Shown here: one piece after another, positions 8,581-17,706 of the stretch
Numbering within the stretch: position 1 is the first letter of the stretch
Layout: the number at the start of each line of letters is the position of its first letter
Assembly: GCA_944325305.1 (NCBI GenBank)
Contig: CALUZO010000013.1
Span: forward strand, 62,001 to 126,000
Reading direction: 5' to 3'
DNA length: 64,000 bases
Origin: an uncultured Rikenellaceae bacterium
GTDB lineage: Bacteria > Bacteroidota > Bacteroidia > Bacteroidales > Rikenellaceae
Position numbers and translations under genes: made by a program
The notes under the pieces: model-generated
Seen by the model: the letters and a program-made list of their open reading frames with translations, nothing else
Told to the model about the DNA's origin: nothing
Databases searched by the model: none

Positions 8581-10107
8581 CTAATGTTTGAAATGGCGCA
8601 TTCCGGTGAATACCATTGCCATGTCGTTGGCATTGCAGTAGTCTATGCTTTCCTGGTCGCGTATCGAGCCGCCGGGAGCGATTACGGCGTCTATGCCTTC
8701 GCCGTGGGCGATCTCGACACAGTCAGCAAATGGGAAGAATGCGTCGGATGCCATAACAGCGCCTTTGAGGTCGAACCCGAAACTCTTGGCCTTTTCGATA
8801 GCCTGTTTCAGGGCATCCACGCGCGATGTCTGACCGATGCCGCTTGCCAGGAGTCTTCTGTCCTTAGCCAACACGATGGCGTTGCTTTTCGACTGTTTGA
8901 CTATGATGTTGGCAAAGAGCAGGTCTTGTTTCTGCGCTTCGGTAATGTCTTTCTTCGTAACCGTTTTCATTTCGGTGTCGCGTCCGCCGAGTTGCAGGTC
9001 GCGGTCCATGACTGCCACGCCGTTCAGGAGGCTGCGGTATTGTTGTTTGCCGCGCGAGGCATCTTTGAGTACGAGGATAATGCGGTTCTTTTTGCTCTGA
9101 AGGATTTCGAGTGCTTTGGGGTCGTAACCGGGGGCGATGATTACCTCCATGAACAGAGAGTTCATCTCTTCTGCAGTGGCCGGGTCGATAGGTCTGTTGC
9201 AGATCAGCACGCCGCCGAAAGCAGAAACGGAATCGCATTCGAAGGCGACCTTGTATGCTTCTTTGAGTGTCGGACGGACAGCAACGCCGCAGGCATTGTT
9301 GTGTTTCAGTATTGCGAATGCTGGCTCGTCGTCTCCGAACTCCTGGATCAGACTGAGCGCCGCATCTATGTCGAGCATGTTGTTGTACGATATCTCTTTG
9401 CCGTGAAGCTTGTCGAACATTTTCTCAAGGTCGCCGAAGAACATTGCTTTCTGGTGCGGGTTTTCGCCGTAGCGCAGAGCCGTTCCCTTGTTGTAGCTCG
9501 CCCTGAATGCCGGGATGTTTTCTTCACGGTTGAAATAGTTGAAAATAGCGGTGTCGTAGCCTGAGCTGACCATGAACGCCTTTGCTGCGAAATTGCGGCG
9601 TTGTTCCAGGGTTGTGGAGCAATCCTGCGTCTTGAGCAGTTCGAGAAGTTCGCCGTACTGGTCTACGGAAGGTATGATGACGGTATCCTTATAGTTCTTT
9701 GCTCCGGCGCGGATAAGCGAAATGCCGCCTATGTCGATCTTTTCGATAATTGCCTGGTGTTCGGCACCGGAGGCCACCGTCTGTTCGAACGGATAGAGGT
9801 CAACGATTACGAGATCTATCTCCGGGATCTTGTATTGGGTCATCTGTTCGATGTCCTGCGGGTTGTCGCGGCGCGCGAGGATTCCGCCGAAAACGGCCGG
9901 ATGCAGTGTCTTTACGCGTCCGCCCAATATTGACGGATAACCTGTGAGACTTTCAACGGCTGTGGCTTCAAGACCCAGTCCTTCAATGAATTTCAGTGTG
10001 CCGCCGGTGGAGTAGAGTTTCACTCCGTTTGCAGCCAGTGTTTTTACGATTTCGTCGAGCCCATCCTTGTAGAATACGGATATGAGGGCGCTTTTTATCT
10101 TTTTCAA
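8581..10107 (-). CDS. purH: PurH, AICAR formyltransferase / IMP cyclohydrolase
   Basis: Bifunctional enzyme of 508 aa for the last two steps of IMP synthesis in the cytoplasm. The N-terminal MGS-like cyclohydrolase domain (about 1-145, with TLHPAVFGGILARRDN and DLVIVDLYPFEQT) is followed by the formyltransferase domain, which contains the folate/AICAR site ILKHNNACGVA. The best start is TTG at 10107, giving KKIKSALISVFYKDG right after Met; no in-frame ATG exists in the short leader below the promoter at 10142-10173. The frame upstream holds ATT and ATA codons, so the true start could be one of these. Confidence 0.97.
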   Translation of the reverse strand: MKKIKSALISVFYKDGLDEIVKTLAANGVKLYSTGGTLKFIEGLGLEATAVESLTGYPSILGGRVKTLHPAVFGGILARRDNPQDIEQMTQYKIPEIDLVIVDLYPFEQTVASGAEHQAIIEKIDIGGISLIRAGAKNYKDTVIIPSVDQYGELLELLKTQDCSTTLEQRRNFAAKAFMVSSGYDTAIFNYFNREENIPAFRASYNKGTALRYGENPHQKAMFFGDLEKMFDKLHGKEISYNNMLDIDAALSLIQEFGDDEPAFAILKHNNACGVAVRPTLKEAYKVAFECDSVSAFGGVLICNRPIDPATAEEMNSLFMEVIIAPGYDPKALEILQSKKNRIILVLKDASRGKQQYRSLLNGVAVMDRDLQLGGRDTEMKTVTKKDITEAQKQDLLFANIIVKQSKSNAIVLAKDRRLLASGIGQTSRVDALKQAIEKAKSFGFDLKGAVMASDAFFPFADCVEIAHGEGIDAVIAPGGSIRDQESIDYCNANDMAMVFTGMRHFKH

Positions 10108-10141
10108 AATATCAATTATTATTCGGGTTTATTGAATCGTA

Positions 10142-10173
10142 CAAAGTTAAAAATTCTACTGTTTTGACCCAAA
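10142..10173 (-). promoter_or_regulatory. purH promoter (TTTG-N20-TAACTTTG)
   Basis: On the minus strand TTTG (10170-10173) is followed after exactly 20 bp by TAACTTTG (10142-10149). This matches the Bacteroidota sigma-ABfr consensus TTTG-N19-21-TAnnTTTG and would initiate about 25-30 bp before the purH start. It is the best-matching promoter in the window. Confidence 0.7.
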
Positions 10174-10191
10174 TAATTGAGGATATTTATC

Positions 10192-10199
10192 TATTTTTG
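10192..10199 (+). promoter_or_regulatory. Possible gpsA -7 element
   Basis: TATTTTTG matches TAnnTTTG and lies about 33 bp before the gpsA ATG. TTTG at 10163 is slightly too far upstream (25 bp) to be a standard -33 box. Confidence 0.4.
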
Positions 10200-10231
10200 C
10201 CGATACTTAACTTTTATACGGGGAAAACCCT

Positions 10232-11245
10232 ATGGGAATAAAGTACAGGATAGATAAAGACGCGCGATGTGCCGTAGTCGGTTACGGAAGCTGGGCGACG
10301 GCAATTGTTAAGGTTCTGCTCGAAAATGAGCAGCGTGTCGGATGGTATATCCGCCGTGCCGACGTGATAGAGCATATCTCGCGTACAGGACATAATCCCC
10401 GTTATATACCAGGTGTGAAGATCGAAACCTCGCGTCTCGACATGTCGGACAACATCGACAAGGTGGTTTCGGAGGCCGATATAGTTATACTTGCCGTCCC
10501 TTCTGCATTCTTGCAGATGACTCTTGAGCCACTTACCGTCTCTCTCGAAGACAAGTTCGTGGTGTCTGCAATCAAGGGCATAATCCCGGAGGGATACGTG
10601 ACTATTGGCGAATACATAAACGAACATTACGATCTCCCTTACGACCAGATAGGTATAATATCCGGTCCGAGCCATTCCGAGGAGGTGTCGCAGGAGAGGC
10701 TTTCTTACCTAACATTGGTTTGCAAGAATATCGAAAACGCTACGGTTCTTTGCGATAAATTTACGACCCCGTATATCATAGCTCACCCCTCTACGGACAT
10801 TTACGGCACGGAATATGCCGCCGTACTTAAGAACATATATGCAATTTGCGCTGGCATCGCGATAGGGCTGGGTTACGGCGATAATTTTCTTGCCGTACTC
10901 ATTTCCAACGCCGCTATCGAGATGAACCGTTTCCTCAACGAGAGTTATCCTTCGGAACGGAATACGAGCGCTTCGGCCTATCTTGGCGATCTGCTTGTGA
11001 CGGCCTATTCGAGATTCAGCCGTAATCGTGAATTCGGCATGATGATAGGTCGCGGTTGTAGTGTCGCTCAGGCACAGGGAGAGATGGAGATGGTGGCTGA
11101 AGGTTATTATGCGGCTGAATGCATAATGCAGGTAAACAAACGGTTCGGCATTGAAATGCCAATATCCGAGTGCGTACATCGTATTCTCTACGAAGGCCTG
11201 CCCGCCGATGAGGAAATACGCAAAATTATAAAAAGACTTATTTAG
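10232..11245 (+). CDS. gpsA: Glycerol-3-phosphate dehydrogenase (NAD(P)+)
   Basis: 337 aa. Reduces dihydroxyacetone phosphate to sn-glycerol 3-phosphate for phospholipid synthesis. The N-terminal Rossmann fold shows GYGSWATA; ILAVPSAFLQ and ISGPSHSEEV correspond to the NAD loop and the catalytic region; TEYAAVLKNIYAICAGIA contains the catalytic Lys of the C-terminal all-alpha domain. GpsA usually has GNGSWGTA and SGPSFAxE, so the family match is clear though diverged. Divergent from purH and followed by pgi after 161 bp. Confidence 0.94.
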   Translation: MGIKYRIDKDARCAVVGYGSWATAIVKVLLENEQRVGWYIRRADVIEHISRTGHNPRYIPGVKIETSRLDMSDNIDKVVSEADIVILAVPSAFLQMTLEPLTVSLEDKFVVSAIKGIIPEGYVTIGEYINEHYDLPYDQIGIISGPSHSEEVSQERLSYLTLVCKNIENATVLCDKFTTPYIIAHPSTDIYGTEYAAVLKNIYAICAGIAIGLGYGDNFLAVLISNAAIEMNRFLNESYPSERNTSASAYLGDLLVTAYSRFSRNREFGMMIGRGCSVAQAQGEMEMVAEGYYAAECIMQVNKRFGIEMPISECVHRILYEGLPADEEIRKIIKRLI

Positions 11246-11406
11246 CGTCTTGAGTTCTGGAGTCTGATTGGATGGCGAGTTTTTTCTGGTCGTGAATTTG
11301 CAATGTGACCTCAGGGCGGAAATGTTGTTTTTAACTGCGTGAAATATTGTCGGAGGCATCGCGAGTGTCGTGACATAAAGATTTAACTAATTAATTTATA
11401 ATAGAA

Positions 11407-12750
11407 ATGGAAATCATAAAGATTGATTTGTCGAAAACGTCTGAAGCGATTCCTGCGTCGGACATTCAGTCTCTTGCACCGGCAGCAGAGGCCGCAAACG
11501 AACTGCTTTACAATAAACAGGGCAAGGGTAACGACTTTCTGGGTTGGGTAAACCTGCCATCTTCAATTACGGAAGAAGAGCTAGCCAGGATAGGTCGTGT
11601 CGCTAAGTCGCTCCGCGACAAGGCCCAGGTTGTGGTAGCGGTAGGTATCGGGGGCTCGTACCTCGGAGCGAAAGCCGTTCTGGAGGCCATGAACACCAGT
11701 TTCCCGCAGTTGGTCAAAAGCGACAAAGATCCGATCGTGGTTTTCGCAGGCGAAAACCTCAGCGAAGATTATACTTATGAATTGCTCGAAGCGCTGAAGA
11801 ATTACGAATTCGCAGTCATTGTGATCTCGAAATCGGGGACCACGACCGAGCCGGCTATCGCTTTCCGTATATTGCGTGCCGAAATCGAAAAACGCTATGG
11901 GAAAAAAGAGGCGGCTCAGCGTATAGTGGCCATAACCGATGCCAAGCGCGGTGCCCTCAAGAAACTGGCTACGGACGAAGGATACGATACTTTCGTGATC
12001 CCGGACGATGTGGGCGGACGTTTCTCGGTACTGACTCCGGTTGGACTTCTTCCGCTCGCCGTTGCGGGGGTCGACATTGCCGAACTCGTCAGAGGAGCGC
12101 AGGACATGGAGAGAGCTACGGCACAGGGAGTGCCCTTCGAAAAGAATCCTTCGATGCAATATGCCGCTGCCCGCAATGCGCTGTATAACAAGGGCTACAA
12201 AACAGAGATCCTGGCCAGCTACGAACCTAAGTTGCAGTATGTCGCAGAATGGTGGAAACAGCTATACGGCGAAAGCGAAGGCAAGGAAGGAAAAGGTATC
12301 TTCCCGGCAAGCGTCACCCTTACCGCTGATCTTCATTCGATGGGTCAATATATACAGCAAGGCGAACGTACACTCTTCGAGACTGTGATCAGTGTCGCAA
12401 AACCGAAGCACAAGGTGGTTGTGGAAAAAGATGCCGACAATCTCGACGGTCTCAACTTCCTCGCAGGCAAGCGTATCGGAGATATTAACCATATGGCCGA
12501 GTTGGGTGTGACCATAGCCCATGTAGACGGCGGAGTGCCCAACATCCGCGTCGAGATACCGGAAATAAACGAATACTACATAGGGGCGCTGCTCTATTTC
12601 TTTGAAAAGGCATGCGGTATCAGCGGCTACATTCTCGGTGTCAATCCTTTCGACCAACCTGGCGTTGAGGCCTATAAGAAGAACATGTTTGCTCTTCTCG
12701 ACAAGCCGGGCTATGAAAAAGAATCGGCAGAGATACGCAAACGCCTTTAG
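11407..12750 (+). CDS. pgi: Glucose-6-phosphate isomerase
   Basis: 447 aa, the shorter form found in Firmicutes and Bacteroidota. Interconverts glucose 6-phosphate and fructose 6-phosphate. Visible SIS-fold and active-site segments: [27 protein letters not shown] (sugar-phosphate loop), [16 protein letters not shown], and the C-terminal catalytic Lys region [19 protein letters not shown]. Probably a single transcript, ended by the strong terminator at 12799-12848. Confidence 0.97.
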   Translation: MEIIKIDLSKTSEAIPASDIQSLAPAAEAANELLYNKQGKGNDFLGWVNLPSSITEEELARIGRVAKSLRDKAQVVVAVGIGGSYLGAKAVLEAMNTSFPQLVKSDKDPIVVFAGENLSEDYTYELLEALKNYEFAVIVISKSGTTTEPAIAFRILRAEIEKRYGKKEAAQRIVAITDAKRGALKKLATDEGYDTFVIPDDVGGRFSVLTPVGLLPLAVAGVDIAELVRGAQDMERATAQGVPFEKNPSMQYAAARNALYNKGYKTEILASYEPKLQYVAEWWKQLYGESEGKEGKGIFPASVTLTADLHSMGQYIQQGERTLFETVISVAKPKHKVVVEKDADNLDGLNFLAGKRIGDINHMAELGVTIAHVDGGVPNIRVEIPEINEYYIGALLYFFEKACGISGYILGVNPFDQPGVEAYKKNMFALLDKPGYEKESAEIRKRL

Positions 12751-13062
12751 ATTTACAGATCCCGGTAACTGTTGGGATTAGTTATTCCCCGTAACCCGGA
12801 ACATCCGTCCTCTCCGTATGCATCGGAGGACGGATGTTCTGTTTTTTTGCGGATTGTTCCAATGTGTTTCTGATTAGATGTTTATGTGTGTTTGATTGTA
12901 GTGTCGGCCCGATTCTGCAACATGTGAAATGCGGTGTGCACACGCGGTATGAGGGTTAAATATGAGATTGCCATCGTAGTTTGGTTCGCTATTTGCAATA
13001 TGATCAAAACACACATGTAAGAATATACCTATTACTAAATTTTATTTAATATTATTCAAACT
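12751..13062. other. Intergenic region pgi to lipoprotein (312 bp)
   Basis: Contains the pgi terminator (12799-12848) and a perfect 10-bp palindrome GTGTGCACAC at 12934-12943. The AT-rich last 60 bp before the lipoprotein gene has no clear TAnnTTTG element. No ORF or RNA gene seen. Confidence 0.6.
12799..12848 (+). terminator. Rho-independent terminator after pgi
   Basis: Perfect 14-bp stem: GAACATCCGTCCTC (12799-12812) pairs with 12826-12839, loop 13 nt, followed by TGTTTTTTT. Confidence 0.9.
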
Positions 13063-14343
13063 ATGAAAAAAACTCTTTTTTTTGCAGCTACGGTTGCAAT
13101 GGCTTGTCTCTTTACAGCCTGTGAAGATTGTGACGATTGCGCGACAGGCTCGCTTAATCCACCTTCCAAAGTAAATGCCGTTTCAGTTACGGAAGTGCAG
13201 GATGCCCTCTATCTTGGAGTGCCAAATATTACTCTTACTCAGGCTCTTACGGCAGACACTACTTTGACCATCCCTAACTCTTATGCGCCTAACCAACACT
13301 TGATATTGAACTTGCCTGCCGCAAGCCACAGCATTACCATAAATCAGGGTTCCGGTTTTACGGGTTCGCTTCCTGTGCTTAACCTCGACACACAGAATGC
13401 TGACGATTTGACTATCAATACGCCGGACATGTCTGTCTATTTTTCCGGTAACGTGAATGGCACCTTGACCTCGACAACTGGCCCCAATACGCTGACCATC
13501 AAGGAAGAAGGTACGGTTGATACTCTCGCGGTCCAGAAGGGTAACGTATATGTGTTCGGTACGGTGTCGAACTACGGCACTATCGCTTCCGGGTCGAAGA
13601 TCGTACGCGCGGTCAGCAGCGGCCAGCAGTTGGTAAACATGCTTGCTCAGAATGCCTCTTATAATAATGGTGTCGTTCTGACTGCCGATATCCACGATGT
13701 TATAAGTACGAATGTCAACGCTCCGTATGTTATCGGTCTCGAGTCTTCCAGGACCAATCCGGCTACGGCATTCAACGCTACAAGTTTCGACGGTTACATT
13801 TTCGATGGCAACGGTCACACTATCGGTGGCGCCGGTCTGAATAGTGTGCTTCTCGTGTGCGCCAACAGCGTAGTGGTGAAGGATCTCACCATACATCAGA
13901 ATGCAAATGAGAAATCCGCGGCTTATAATGCCGTTGTAAGCGGAACCACTCTCAGTGAGGGTAATAATGGGATTTCGATATACCGTTCTAAGAACGTGGT
14001 TCTCGATAATGTGAAAGTAATAGGTACTGACAAGGCTGGTGTTATCATAAGTTCTTCGACAGTTACGGCGACCAAACTCACTACGGAAAGCAACAAGTTG
14101 GGTGGTGTAAACATTACGGGAGGTGTCGCTTCACAGTATGATGGCGACCCGGCGTTCACATTTGTAAGTGGCAACCTCAGCGAGCAGGATCATGGTGACA
14201 AGACCGGACCTTATAAGCTTTGGGTAGATCTTAACACTCTTAGTTCTCCTACGGATTATTCAGTGACGTTCAAGACAGGTAACTGGGAGAGTGCTCTCAA
14301 TCCGTCGAATTCCAATCAGAGGTATTACTACCCGGTCAAATAG
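13063..14343 (+). CDS. Predicted lipoprotein with right-handed beta-helix repeats
   Basis: 426 aa, function unknown. The N-terminus MKKTLFFAATVAMACLFTAC is a lipoprotein signal with a lipobox ending in Cys19 or 20; the mature start is a short acidic, Cys-rich stretch (EDCDDCATG). The rest is rich in Thr, Asn, Val and Ile with repeating short strands; SVVVKDLTIHQN, ISIYRSKNVVLDNVKVIG and AGVIISSSTVTATKLTTES look like parallel beta-helix (PbH1/pectate-lyase-like) coils. Lipid-anchored at the periplasmic face or outer membrane. No catalytic residues of known polysaccharide lyases are evident, so a binding or structural role is as likely as an enzymatic one. Monocistronic, followed by a perfect 26-bp bidirectional terminator. 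Confidence 0.8.
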   Translation: MKKTLFFAATVAMACLFTACEDCDDCATGSLNPPSKVNAVSVTEVQDALYLGVPNITLTQALTADTTLTIPNSYAPNQHLILNLPAASHSITINQGSGFTGSLPVLNLDTQNADDLTINTPDMSVYFSGNVNGTLTSTTGPNTLTIKEEGTVDTLAVQKGNVYVFGTVSNYGTIASGSKIVRAVSSGQQLVNMLAQNASYNNGVVLTADIHDVISTNVNAPYVIGLESSRTNPATAFNATSFDGYIFDGNGHTIGGAGLNSVLLVCANSVVVKDLTIHQNANEKSAAYNAVVSGTTLSEGNNGISIYRSKNVVLDNVKVIGTDKAGVIISSSTVTATKLTTESNKLGGVNITGGVASQYDGDPAFTFVSGNLSEQDHGDKTGPYKLWVDLNTLSSPTDYSVTFKTGNWESALNPSNSNQRYYYPVK

Positions 14344-14352
14344 CGGATAAAA

Positions 14353-14407
14353 AGTCATAAAATAACAAAGCGGGAATCCGAGATTCCCGCTTTGTTATTT
14401 TATGACT
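14353..14407. terminator. Bidirectional terminator between the lipoprotein gene and infC
   Basis: Perfect 26-bp inverted repeat, arms 14353-14378 and 14382-14407, with a 3-nt loop. A GC core (GCGGGAATC) is flanked by A/T tracts on both sides, so it can serve the plus-strand lipoprotein gene and the minus-strand infC. Confidence 0.9.
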
Positions 14408-14521
14408 GTACACACGCGTGAACAATGTCGATAAATTGATTATGTTCTTGTCCTGAGTGGGTACGGCAAGAGCTGTGGTTGTTGAACACGATAGCCGTTG
14501 CTCTTGGTCTTAAAGAAAAAT

Positions 14522-15109
14522 TTATTTCTTAGGTTTCGGAGCCAGCATGATAGTCATGCGTTTGCCTTCGAGTTTAGGCATCATTTCGACTTTTGCCAGA
14601 TCTTCGAGGTCGGTTGCGAAACGCAGCAGCAATATCTCGCCCTGTTCCTTGAATACTATCGAACGTCCGCGGAAAAAGACGTAAGCTTTGACCTTTGCGC
14701 CTTCTTTCAGGAAGTTCTGGGCATGCTTGAGTTTGAAGTTATAGTCATGGTCATCGGTCTGAGGGCCGAAGCGAATCTCTTTCACAACGACCTTGACAGA
14801 CTTGGCCTTCAGTTCTTTGGCTTTTTTCTTTTGCTGGTAAAGGAACTTCTGGTAATCGGCGATGCGTACTACCGGTGGATCGGCATTCGGTGAAATCTCG
14901 ATCAGATCGAGTCCCATTTCGTCTGCCAGTTTGAGTGCATCACGAATCGACATGACTTCGGATTTCTCGATATTGTCTCCAACGATTCTTACCTGCGGTG
15001 CCGTGATGAGTTCGTTGATCTTGTGTAAAGCCTCTTTTTCGGGCAGGCGCTTGCCGCCTCTCGCGTCATTTTTCTTAGGCTTCGGATGGTAAGGTTTTGG
15101 TCCGGCTAT
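14522..15109 (-). CDS. infC: Translation initiation factor IF-3, AUA start codon
   Basis: 195 aa from the proposed start. IF-3 prevents premature 30S-50S joining and proofreads the start codon. The N-terminal domain ([38 protein letters not shown]) and the C-terminal ribosome-binding domain ([21 protein letters not shown]) are complete. The first ATG in frame (14953) would remove about 52 conserved residues. Reading upstream, the frame is open to ATA at 15107-15109, with AGGAGG at 15118-15123 (8-nt spacer) and an in-frame TAG overlapping that Shine-Dalgarno, so no ATG, GTG or TTG is available. Rare start codons on infC are known to serve autoregulation (AUU in E. coli). rpmI and rplT do not follow. 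Confidence 0.93.
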   Translation of the reverse strand: MAGPKPYHPKPKKNDARGGKRLPEKEALHKINELITAPQVRIVGDNIEKSEVMSIRDALKLADEMGLDLIEISPNADPPVVRIADYQKFLYQQKKKAKELKAKSVKVVVKEIRFGPQTDDHDYNFKLKHAQNFLKEGAKVKAYVFFRGRSIVFKEQGEILLLRFATDLEDLAKVEMMPKLEGKRMTIMLAPKPKK

Positions 15110-15117
15110 GGCTTTGT

Positions 15118-15123
15118 CCTCCT
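15118..15123 (-). promoter_or_regulatory. Shine-Dalgarno of infC that fixes the AUA start
   Basis: AGGAGG on the minus strand, 8 nt before ATA (15107-15109). A full Shine-Dalgarno is rare in this window, so it stands out. An in-frame TAG overlaps it, which excludes any start further upstream. Confidence 0.75.
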
Positions 15124-15177
15124 AATTGGTTTGTTAAACGTTAATTATTTTCGGCGTAAATATAATGCATGCCTGGC

Positions 15178-15207
15178 AAAAAAATGGAGACTGTTCTCCA
15201 TTTTTTT
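15178..15207. terminator. Perfect A/T-flanked hairpin between thrS and infC
   Basis: Arms 15178-15190 and 15195-15207 pair perfectly over 13 bp, loop CTGT. On the minus strand the TGGAGA/TCTCCA stem is followed by seven T. It is a textbook intrinsic terminator or attenuator, separating infC from thrS. Confidence 0.8.
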
Positions 15208-15298
15208 CGATTGTTTGCTTTATAGAGTTTTCAAAGGTATGCAATAAAATCTTCAAAAAGCAGCATAACCTCAAAAAAACATCGTGGAGGCATCCTAA

Positions 15299-17248
15299 CT
15301 ATCTGATCTCTTTGGCCTTGTTTATCTCTTTTTCTATGAGTGTTTTGATCATGTCTGCGAATGCCTCTTTGGACATAGTGCCCTTGTCGCCTTCGCCCTG
15401 GACACGCACCGATACTTCGCCGCTTTCTTGTTCTTTCTCGCCTACGATCAAGAGAAACGGTATACGTTTGAGTTCGTTGTCGCGAATCTTGCGGCCGATC
15501 TTTTCGTTGCGGTCGTCGATATTGGCGCGTATGTCACGGGAGTTCAGGTATTTTACTACCTCCTGGGCATATTCGTTGAATTTTTCCGAGATAGGCATGA
15601 CGACAACCTGATCGGGTGCGAGCCACAACGGGAATTTCCCGGCGGTATGTTCGAGCAGCACGGCCACGAAACGTTCCATCGAACCGAAAGGTGCGCGGTG
15701 GATCATTATGGGGCGATGTTGTTTGTCGTCGGCGCCCGTGTAGGTCAGATCGAAACGTTCGGGCAGGTTGTAGTCGACTTGAATCGTGCCCAACTGCCAT
15801 TTGCGGCCGATGGCGTCGCGAACCATGAAGTCGAGTTTCGGCCCGTAGAAGGCGGCTTCGCCATATTCCACGACTGCATTCAATCCTTTTTCCTTGGTGG
15901 CCTGCATGATGGCGTTTTCCGCTTTTTCCCAGTTTTCGTCGCTGCCTATGTATTTATCCTTGTTATTGGGGTCGCGCAGAGATATCTGGGCGTCGAAGTT
16001 GTCGAAATTCAGCGTCTTAAAGATATATAGCACGATGTCTATCACCTTTTTGAATTCGTCGAGGAGCTGGTCGGGGCGTACGAACATGTGGGCATCGTCC
16101 TGCGTGAATCCGCGTACACGCGTAAGTCCGTGCAACTCGCCGCTTTGTTCATAGCGGTAGACCGTGCCGAATTCTGCAAAGCGTATGGGAAGGTCTTTGT
16201 ACGAACGGGGTTTTGTGCGGTATATCTCGCAGTGGTGCGGGCAGTTCATGGGTTTGAGCAGGTATTCCTCGCCTTCGATGGGGGTATGGATGGGCTGGAA
16301 CGAATCCTTGCCGTATTTGGCGTAGTGACCGCTCGTTACGTAGAGGTCTTTCATCCCGATATGCGGGGTGATGACTTGTTCATAACCGTAATCTTTCTGT
16401 ACCGCGCGCAGGAATTGTTCGAGTCTTTCGCGCAGAGCTGCTCCCTTTGGCAGCCACAACGGAAGGCCTTGTCCTACGCGCTGGCTGAATGCGAACAGTT
16501 CGAGTTCTTTGCCCAACTTGCGGTGGTCGCGTTTTTTTGCCTCTTCGAGCATGGCGAGGTATTCGTCGAGCATCGACTTTTTAGGGAATGTGATGCCGTA
16601 GATGCGTGTGAGCATCTTGTTCTTTTCGTCTCCGCGCCAGTATGCTCCGGCAACCGACATCAGTTTGATTGCCTTGATGGGGCTTGTGTTGGGGAGGTGC
16701 GGTCCGCGGCAGAGGTCGGTGAATGAACCGTTGGTGTAGAAGGTGATCGTACCGTCCTCGAGGTCCCGTATGAGTTCGCATTTATATTGATCGCCCTTTT
16801 TGGTAAATGTTTCGAGGGCTTCTGCTTTGGGTATCTCTCTGCGCACAAGCGGGCTTTTGTTTGCAGCGAGTTGGCGCATCTTTTCTTCTATCTTTGGCAG
16901 GTCGGCTTCCGTGATGGGGGTAGGTGAGTCCACGTCGTAGTAAAATCCGTTCTCGATGCTCGGTCCTATACCGAACTTGATACCCGGATAGAGTTCCTGC
17001 AATGCTTCGGCCATGAGGTGCGAACTCGTGTGCCAGAAGGTTCGTTTGCCTTCGTTGTCATCCCACTTGAGGAGCTTGATCGAGGCATCTTCTTTGATGG
17101 GTTTCTGTATGTCCCATGTTTCGCCGTTGACCGTCGCAACGATTACTTCCTGTGCAAGCCGTTGGCTCAGGCTTTCCGCTATTTGGAGCGGTGTTGTTCC
17201 CTCGGCGTACTCACGAACGCCGCCGTCGGGGAAAGTGATCTTTATCAT
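15299..17248 (-). CDS. thrS: Threonyl-tRNA synthetase
   Basis: 649 aa, full length class II synthetase charging tRNA-Thr. N-terminal TGS domain ([20 protein letters not shown]), the SAD editing domain with [11 protein letters not shown], and the catalytic core with zinc ligands in [11 protein letters not shown], motif 2 ([22 protein letters not shown]) and a C-terminal anticodon-binding domain. The frame is open to 17287, but the ATG at 17248 fits the family start. It sits upstream of infC, as in many bacteria, but a terminator-like hairpin separates the two. Confidence 0.97.
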   Translation of the reverse strand: MIKITFPDGGVREYAEGTTPLQIAESLSQRLAQEVIVATVNGETWDIQKPIKEDASIKLLKWDDNEGKRTFWHTSSHLMAEALQELYPGIKFGIGPSIENGFYYDVDSPTPITEADLPKIEEKMRQLAANKSPLVRREIPKAEALETFTKKGDQYKCELIRDLEDGTITFYTNGSFTDLCRGPHLPNTSPIKAIKLMSVAGAYWRGDEKNKMLTRIYGITFPKKSMLDEYLAMLEEAKKRDHRKLGKELELFAFSQRVGQGLPLWLPKGAALRERLEQFLRAVQKDYGYEQVITPHIGMKDLYVTSGHYAKYGKDSFQPIHTPIEGEEYLLKPMNCPHHCEIYRTKPRSYKDLPIRFAEFGTVYRYEQSGELHGLTRVRGFTQDDAHMFVRPDQLLDEFKKVIDIVLYIFKTLNFDNFDAQISLRDPNNKDKYIGSDENWEKAENAIMQATKEKGLNAVVEYGEAAFYGPKLDFMVRDAIGRKWQLGTIQVDYNLPERFDLTYTGADDKQHRPIMIHRAPFGSMERFVAVLLEHTAGKFPLWLAPDQVVVMPISEKFNEYAQEVVKYLNSRDIRANIDDRNEKIGRKIRDNELKRIPFLLIVGEKEQESGEVSVRVQGEGDKGTMSKEAFADMIKTLIEKEINKAKEIR

Positions 17249-17706
17249 TTTCTTGTTTTTTTGTGTCGCCCTTTTTCGGGGATACAAACCCCCGGCCGAC
17301 TATGTTTTATATATTCTGATATCGTTCTGATTGACAAGTGGTCCGAATCTGCGTACCGTTCTTGTCTCTGTTTATTCCGTATGTCTGCGCACAATGCTGA
17401 GGATACCTGGACTCGGGTTCCGTCTGTGGAGGTTGTGGCTCAATACTCCGGAATCGGCATGCACGCAAGTAGTGCTCATTTCGTAACAGTGTAGGGTACT
17501 GTTTACATTGGCCATTCCGTAGCAAGCCGTAGCTTTGTCTGGTTTACCGATGCAGGGCTCTTGTATGGGATTGAAATGCGAGAGCCTTTTGACATGCGGA
17601 TCGAGATAGCCGTCGGAGTCGTTTGCGGTCCGTTTTTCGAGGAAGGCCTCCCCGAGTCCGATTATTTTATCCCGGATGTTTCCCATGTGTATTGCGTTTC
17701 TGTGGG
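17249..17706. other. Intergenic region pdxA to thrS (458 bp)
   Basis: Holds only the weak ORF at 17372-17686. I found no tRNA, strong hairpin with T-tract, or TAnnTTTG element clearly assigned to thrS. Confidence 0.5.
17372..17686 (-). CDS. Small hypothetical ORF downstream of pdxA (uncertain)
   Basis: 104 aa, begins 20 bp after the pdxA stop on the same strand. The first 35 residues (GNIRDKIIGLGEAFLEKR...) look protein-like, but the remainder is rich in Cys, His, Ser and Asn without a recognisable fold, which resembles chance translation. It could be a small protein co-transcribed with pdxA, a degraded gene, or noncoding. No family recognised. Confidence 0.3.
   Translation of the reverse strand: MGNIRDKIIGLGEAFLEKRTANDSDGYLDPHVKRLSHFNPIQEPCIGKPDKATACYGMANVNSTLHCYEMSTTCVHADSGVLSHNLHRRNPSPGILSIVRRHTE

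Noticed and set aside
8569..9564. 331-codon plus-strand frame opposite purH
   Set aside because: Lies wholly antisense to purH, which has clear family motifs; composition reflects the complement of purH codons.
10161..10199. TTTG at 10163 as a -33 box for gpsA
   Set aside because: The spacer to TATTTTTG is 25 bp, outside the usual 19-21.
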